From: Vibrio splendidus
GTDB lineage: Bacteria; Pseudomonadota; Gammaproteobacteria; Enterobacterales; Vibrionaceae
Length of the DNA: 64,000 nt
Direction: 5' to 3'
Assembly: GCF_001557875.1 (NCBI RefSeq)
Contig: NZ_LNRF01000001.1
Location: 992,001-1,056,000, forward strand
Shown here: positions 61,701-64,000 of the stretch, in pieces
Position numbering within the stretch: position 1 is the stretch's first letter
Layout of the letters: each line of letters opens with the position of its first letter
Program-made: the position numbers and the translations under genes
The notes under the pieces: model-generated
Database searches by the model: none
The model's input: only the letters and a program-made list of their open reading frames with translations
What the model was told of the DNA's origin: nothing

Positions 61701-62165
61701 TGCCTATCCATAATGTTCAGTTTTCCAATCCAGAACGTTAATCATATTGAAGTTTATATAGAATGATAAGGAACCATTTATTAATGGATAATAAGAGTTT
61801 TATTATTATTTCCATGATCAATCGTTTCAAATTCTCACTTTGCATTCTTCTTGAAACAAGCTAAAAAATATAGGTTTATCTCCTATTAACAATGACTTAT
61901 CTACTTGATGATAAAGTTAAAAGTAAATAAACCCTATTGTTATCAGTATCTTGCGTTGATTTACATGTTCGCAACATTTCATTGATTTTGAGAGAGAAGT
62001 CAAGTTTTTAATCATAAGATATAAATATTTCCCATTTGTAATAATATTTTTTGATTTTGAGTTGTAGGGTTTAATTAAAGCAAAACGTAAAGTTTAATTA
62101 TCAACTAAGACATTATCTTATTAACATCATTGTTATTTAATTGCTTGTAAGGGATGGAACCATTA
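61701..62165. other. AT-rich region upstream of phaB
   Basis: About 460 bp, very AT-rich, no gene. It must carry the phaB promoter. I see no clear operator or palindrome worth calling. Confidence 0.45.
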
Positions 62166-62906
62166 ATGAAAAAGCTTGCTTTAATTACAGGGTCAAAAGG
62201 CGGTATCGGCTCAGCAATTTCCTCTAAATTAGTTGCAGACGGTTATCGTGTCATCGCGACTTATTTTACTGGAAACTACCAATGTGCATTGGATTGGTTT
62301 AACGAAAAACAATTCACCGAAGATCAAGTGAGATTGTTTGAATTAGATGTTACCAATACTGCGGAATGTGCGCTGAGCTTAAGCAAGTTGTTAGAAGAAG
62401 AAGGCACTGTGGATGTGCTGGTCAACAACGCGGGTATTACACGTGATAGCGTCTTTAAAAAGATGGATGCAGAAGCGTGGAAAGAGGTTATCGAAACGAA
62501 CTTAAACAGTTTGTTCAACGTGACTCAACCTTTGTTCGCTCCTATGTGTGAAAAGGGTAACTGCCGAGTCATTAATATCTCTTCCGTCAATGGTCTTAAA
62601 GGTCAATTCGGACAAACTAACTACTCGGCAGCGAAAGCTGGAATGATTGGTTTCTCTAAAGCTTTGGCTGCGGAAGGCGCTCGTAGCGGCGTAACCGTGA
62701 ACGTGATTGCCCCTGGCTACACAGCAACCCCTATGGTTGAGCAAATGAAGCCTGAAGTACTGGATTCGATCAAGAACCAAATCCCGATGAAACGCTTAGC
62801 GACACCTGTTGAAATTGCAGCCGCAGTGGGCTTCTTAGCGGGTGAATCTGGCGCGTACATTACAGGCGAGACATTGTCTGTGAATGGCGGCTTGTACATG
62901 CACTAA
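62166..62906 (+). CDS. phaB: acetoacetyl-CoA reductase (PhaB)
   Basis: 246 residues from the ATG at 62166, for which AAGGGATGGA is the ribosome site; the ATG at 62154 lies directly on it and is unlikely. Short-chain dehydrogenase fold with nucleotide motif TGSKGGIG, NNAG, and active site SSVNGLKGQFGQTNYSAAKAG (Ser, Tyr-x-x-x-Lys). It reduces acetoacetyl-CoA to (R)-3-hydroxybutyryl-CoA with NADPH for polyhydroxyalkanoate synthesis. 26 bp before phaA. Confidence 0.92.
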   Translation: MKKLALITGSKGGIGSAISSKLVADGYRVIATYFTGNYQCALDWFNEKQFTEDQVRLFELDVTNTAECALSLSKLLEEEGTVDVLVNNAGITRDSVFKKMDAEAWKEVIETNLNSLFNVTQPLFAPMCEKGNCRVINISSVNGLKGQFGQTNYSAAKAGMIGFSKALAAEGARSGVTVNVIAPGYTATPMVEQMKPEVLDSIKNQIPMKRLATPVEIAAAVGFLAGESGAYITGETLSVNGGLYMH

Positions 62907-62932
62907 TTGGCAAAACTGAAGGGATTGGAATG

Positions 62933-64000
62933 ATGGAAAAAGTATTTATTGTTGCGGCTAAGCGCACTCCTATTGGTGCATTTACCGGGTCGCTAAAAAA
63001 CATATCCGCTGGCGAGCTGGCTGGCGTTGCGATCAAAGGTGCACTTGAGTCTGTCGATCTTTCGTTGGATGCGATTGATGAAGTGATTGTCGGCAACGTG
63101 ATTTCGGCAGGCCAAGGCATGGGGATTGCGCGTCAGGCTTCCATCTATGCGGGGCTTCCTGAGGAAACGCCTGCATATGGCGTGAACATGATTTGCGGTA
63201 GCGGCATGAAATCAGTGATGGACGCAGCGGCGCACATCAAAGCACAAGATGCTGAAGTGGTTATTGCTGCTGGCGTTGAAGTGATGTCCCAAATTCCTTT
63301 TGTGGTTCCAGCGAGCGTTCGTAATGGTCACAAAATGGGTGACATCTCAATGAAAGACTTACTGGTTGGTGATGGCTTAACCGATGCGTTTAATCACTAC
63401 CACATGGGCATGACCGCTGAAAATATCGCGAATACGTTGAATATTTCTCGCCTTGCTCAAGATAACTATGCCCTTGAAAGCCAACAGAAAGCAGTCGCGG
63501 CGATTGAAGCCGGTAAGTTTAACAAGCAAATCGTGCCTGTAGAAGTTAAGCAGCGTCGACAAACTGTCACTTTTGATACCGATGAGTACCCGAAGTCAGA
63601 TGCAACCTTCGAAGGTCTACAAAAGCTTCGTCCTGCCTTTGACCGTGAAGGAACAGTCACGGCTGGTAACGCTTCGGGCATCAATGATGGCGCGAGTGCA
63701 ATCATCTTAGCGTCTGAATCGGCGGTAGCGAAACATGGTCTAACACCTTTAGTGGAACTGACCAGTTACGCACAGTCTGGTCTGGACCCAAAGATCATGG
63801 GTTTAGGACCCGTAGAAGCTGTTTCGAAAACGCTTGATAAGGCGAATCTAACTCTAGAAGAAGTAGATTTGTTTGAATTGAATGAAGCGTTTGCAGCTCA
63901 AGCTCTTGGCGTGATGTACCAATTGTCAGAGCAGCATGATTTACCGCTTGATGCGTTCAAGCCAAAGGTCAACGTCAATGGTGGTGCAATCGCGCTTGGC
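62933..64000 (+). CDS. phaA: acetyl-CoA acetyltransferase (PhaA), cut at its 3' end
   Basis: 356 residues are inside the window, about 90% of the usual ~392. Thiolase: N-terminal VFIVAAKRTPIGAFTGSL, catalytic Cys88 in NMICGSGMK, NEAFAAQAL, and the end NVNGGAIALG precedes the catalytic His motif GHP outside the window. ATG at 62930 or 62933, ribosome site GAAGGGATTGG. It condenses two acetyl-CoA to acetoacetyl-CoA, the substrate of PhaB. In V. cholerae the pha genes follow in this order (phaB, phaA, then phasin-like and phaC). Confidence 0.95.
   Translation, partial: MEKVFIVAAKRTPIGAFTGSLKNISAGELAGVAIKGALESVDLSLDAIDEVIVGNVISAGQGMGIARQASIYAGLPEETPAYGVNMICGSGMKSVMDAAAHIKAQDAEVVIAAGVEVMSQIPFVVPASVRNGHKMGDISMKDLLVGDGLTDAFNHYHMGMTAENIANTLNISRLAQDNYALESQQKAVAAIEAGKFNKQIVPVEVKQRRQTVTFDTDEYPKSDATFEGLQKLRPAFDREGTVTAGNASGINDGASAIILASESAVAKHGLTPLVELTSYAQSGLDPKIMGLGPVEAVSKTLDKANLTLEEVDLFELNEAFAAQALGVMYQLSEQHDLPLDAFKPKVNVNGGAIALG

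Noticed and set aside
1..64000. Defence system, prophage, integron or CRISPR array
   Set aside because: Read for direct-repeat arrays, integrases, transposases, nuclease/helicase pairs and toxin-antitoxin pairs; none found. The helicase at 48444 is an ordinary RhlE-type RNA helicase.

Overview
The window looks like a 64 kb piece of a Vibrio chromosome (Vibrionaceae, gamma-proteobacteria). The evidence is the gene content and order: norR divergent from hmp, a phaB-phaA pair, a large modular GH18 chitinase, BCCT and LysE transporters, a YqhD/YqhC pair, and many short intergenic terminators. In Vibrio cholerae the norR-hmpA and pha genes lie on chromosome 2, so I infer a secondary-chromosome location. 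I see no rRNA, tRNA, CRISPR array, insertion sequence, phage or integron structure. Nearly all genes are complete; the first (GNAT acetyltransferase) and the last (phaA) are cut by the window edges.

Layout. 1-7.4 kb: GNAT fragment, lipoprotein, divergent LysE exporter and LysR regulator, a divergent ADP-ribosylglycohydrolase-like protein, and a four-gene polar amino acid ABC importer. 7.5-9.8 kb: YqhD-type aldehyde reductase and its AraC-type activator. 9.9-16 kb: an outer-membrane protein/glycine-zipper operon behind a 24-bp palindrome, a 0.8 kb non-coding region, a protein of three fused RidA domains, small lipoprotein and membrane proteins, acetyltransferases, a DUF417 protein and a single-domain RidA. 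16-23.5 kb: BCCT transporter, chitinase, Cache-GGDEF protein, YgjV-like protein. 23.7-29.4 kb: DUF4136 lipoprotein, D,D-carboxypeptidase, YkgJ-type protein, LysR/DoxX pair, RluA-type pseudouridine synthase with a long N-terminal extension.

29.5-32 kb is an electrophile-detoxification module: GST, CurA-like reductase and a NemR-type repressor, with the same NemR-like operator in front of both transcription units. 32-34.7 kb: membrane-anchored FKBP, DsbA-like lipoprotein, OmpA-like lipoprotein, glutaredoxin-like protein. 34.8-38 kb is the nitric oxide response: NorR, two perfect and one imperfect GT-N7-AC enhancer elements, a sigma-54 promoter, a perfect FNR box, and the flavohaemoglobin Hmp. 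38.3-44 kb is one compact operon: LacI-type regulator, ABC binding protein, two permeases, ATPase, and a GpdQ-like metallophosphodiesterase. I infer uptake and intracellular cleavage of a phosphodiester; the substrate is unknown.

44-53.4 kb: TDT-family transporter, ClcA, a G3E GTPase with a hairpin over its ribosome binding site, an RhlE-like helicase, LysE exporter, Tat-exported PhoX-family protein, YggL. 53.7-57.4 kb is an operon of two tandem spondin-domain secreted proteins, an OmpR-type response regulator and a histidine kinase with an unusual ATP-binding region. 57.4-64 kb: small hypothetical proteins, a DMT exporter divergent from an Lrp-type regulator, an SH3-like membrane protein, and phaB-phaA for polyhydroxyalkanoate precursor synthesis.

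The best candidates for something undescribed are the triple-RidA protein (a possible single-chain version of a normally trimeric enzyme), the LacI/ABC/phosphodiesterase operon, and the spondin/two-component operon.
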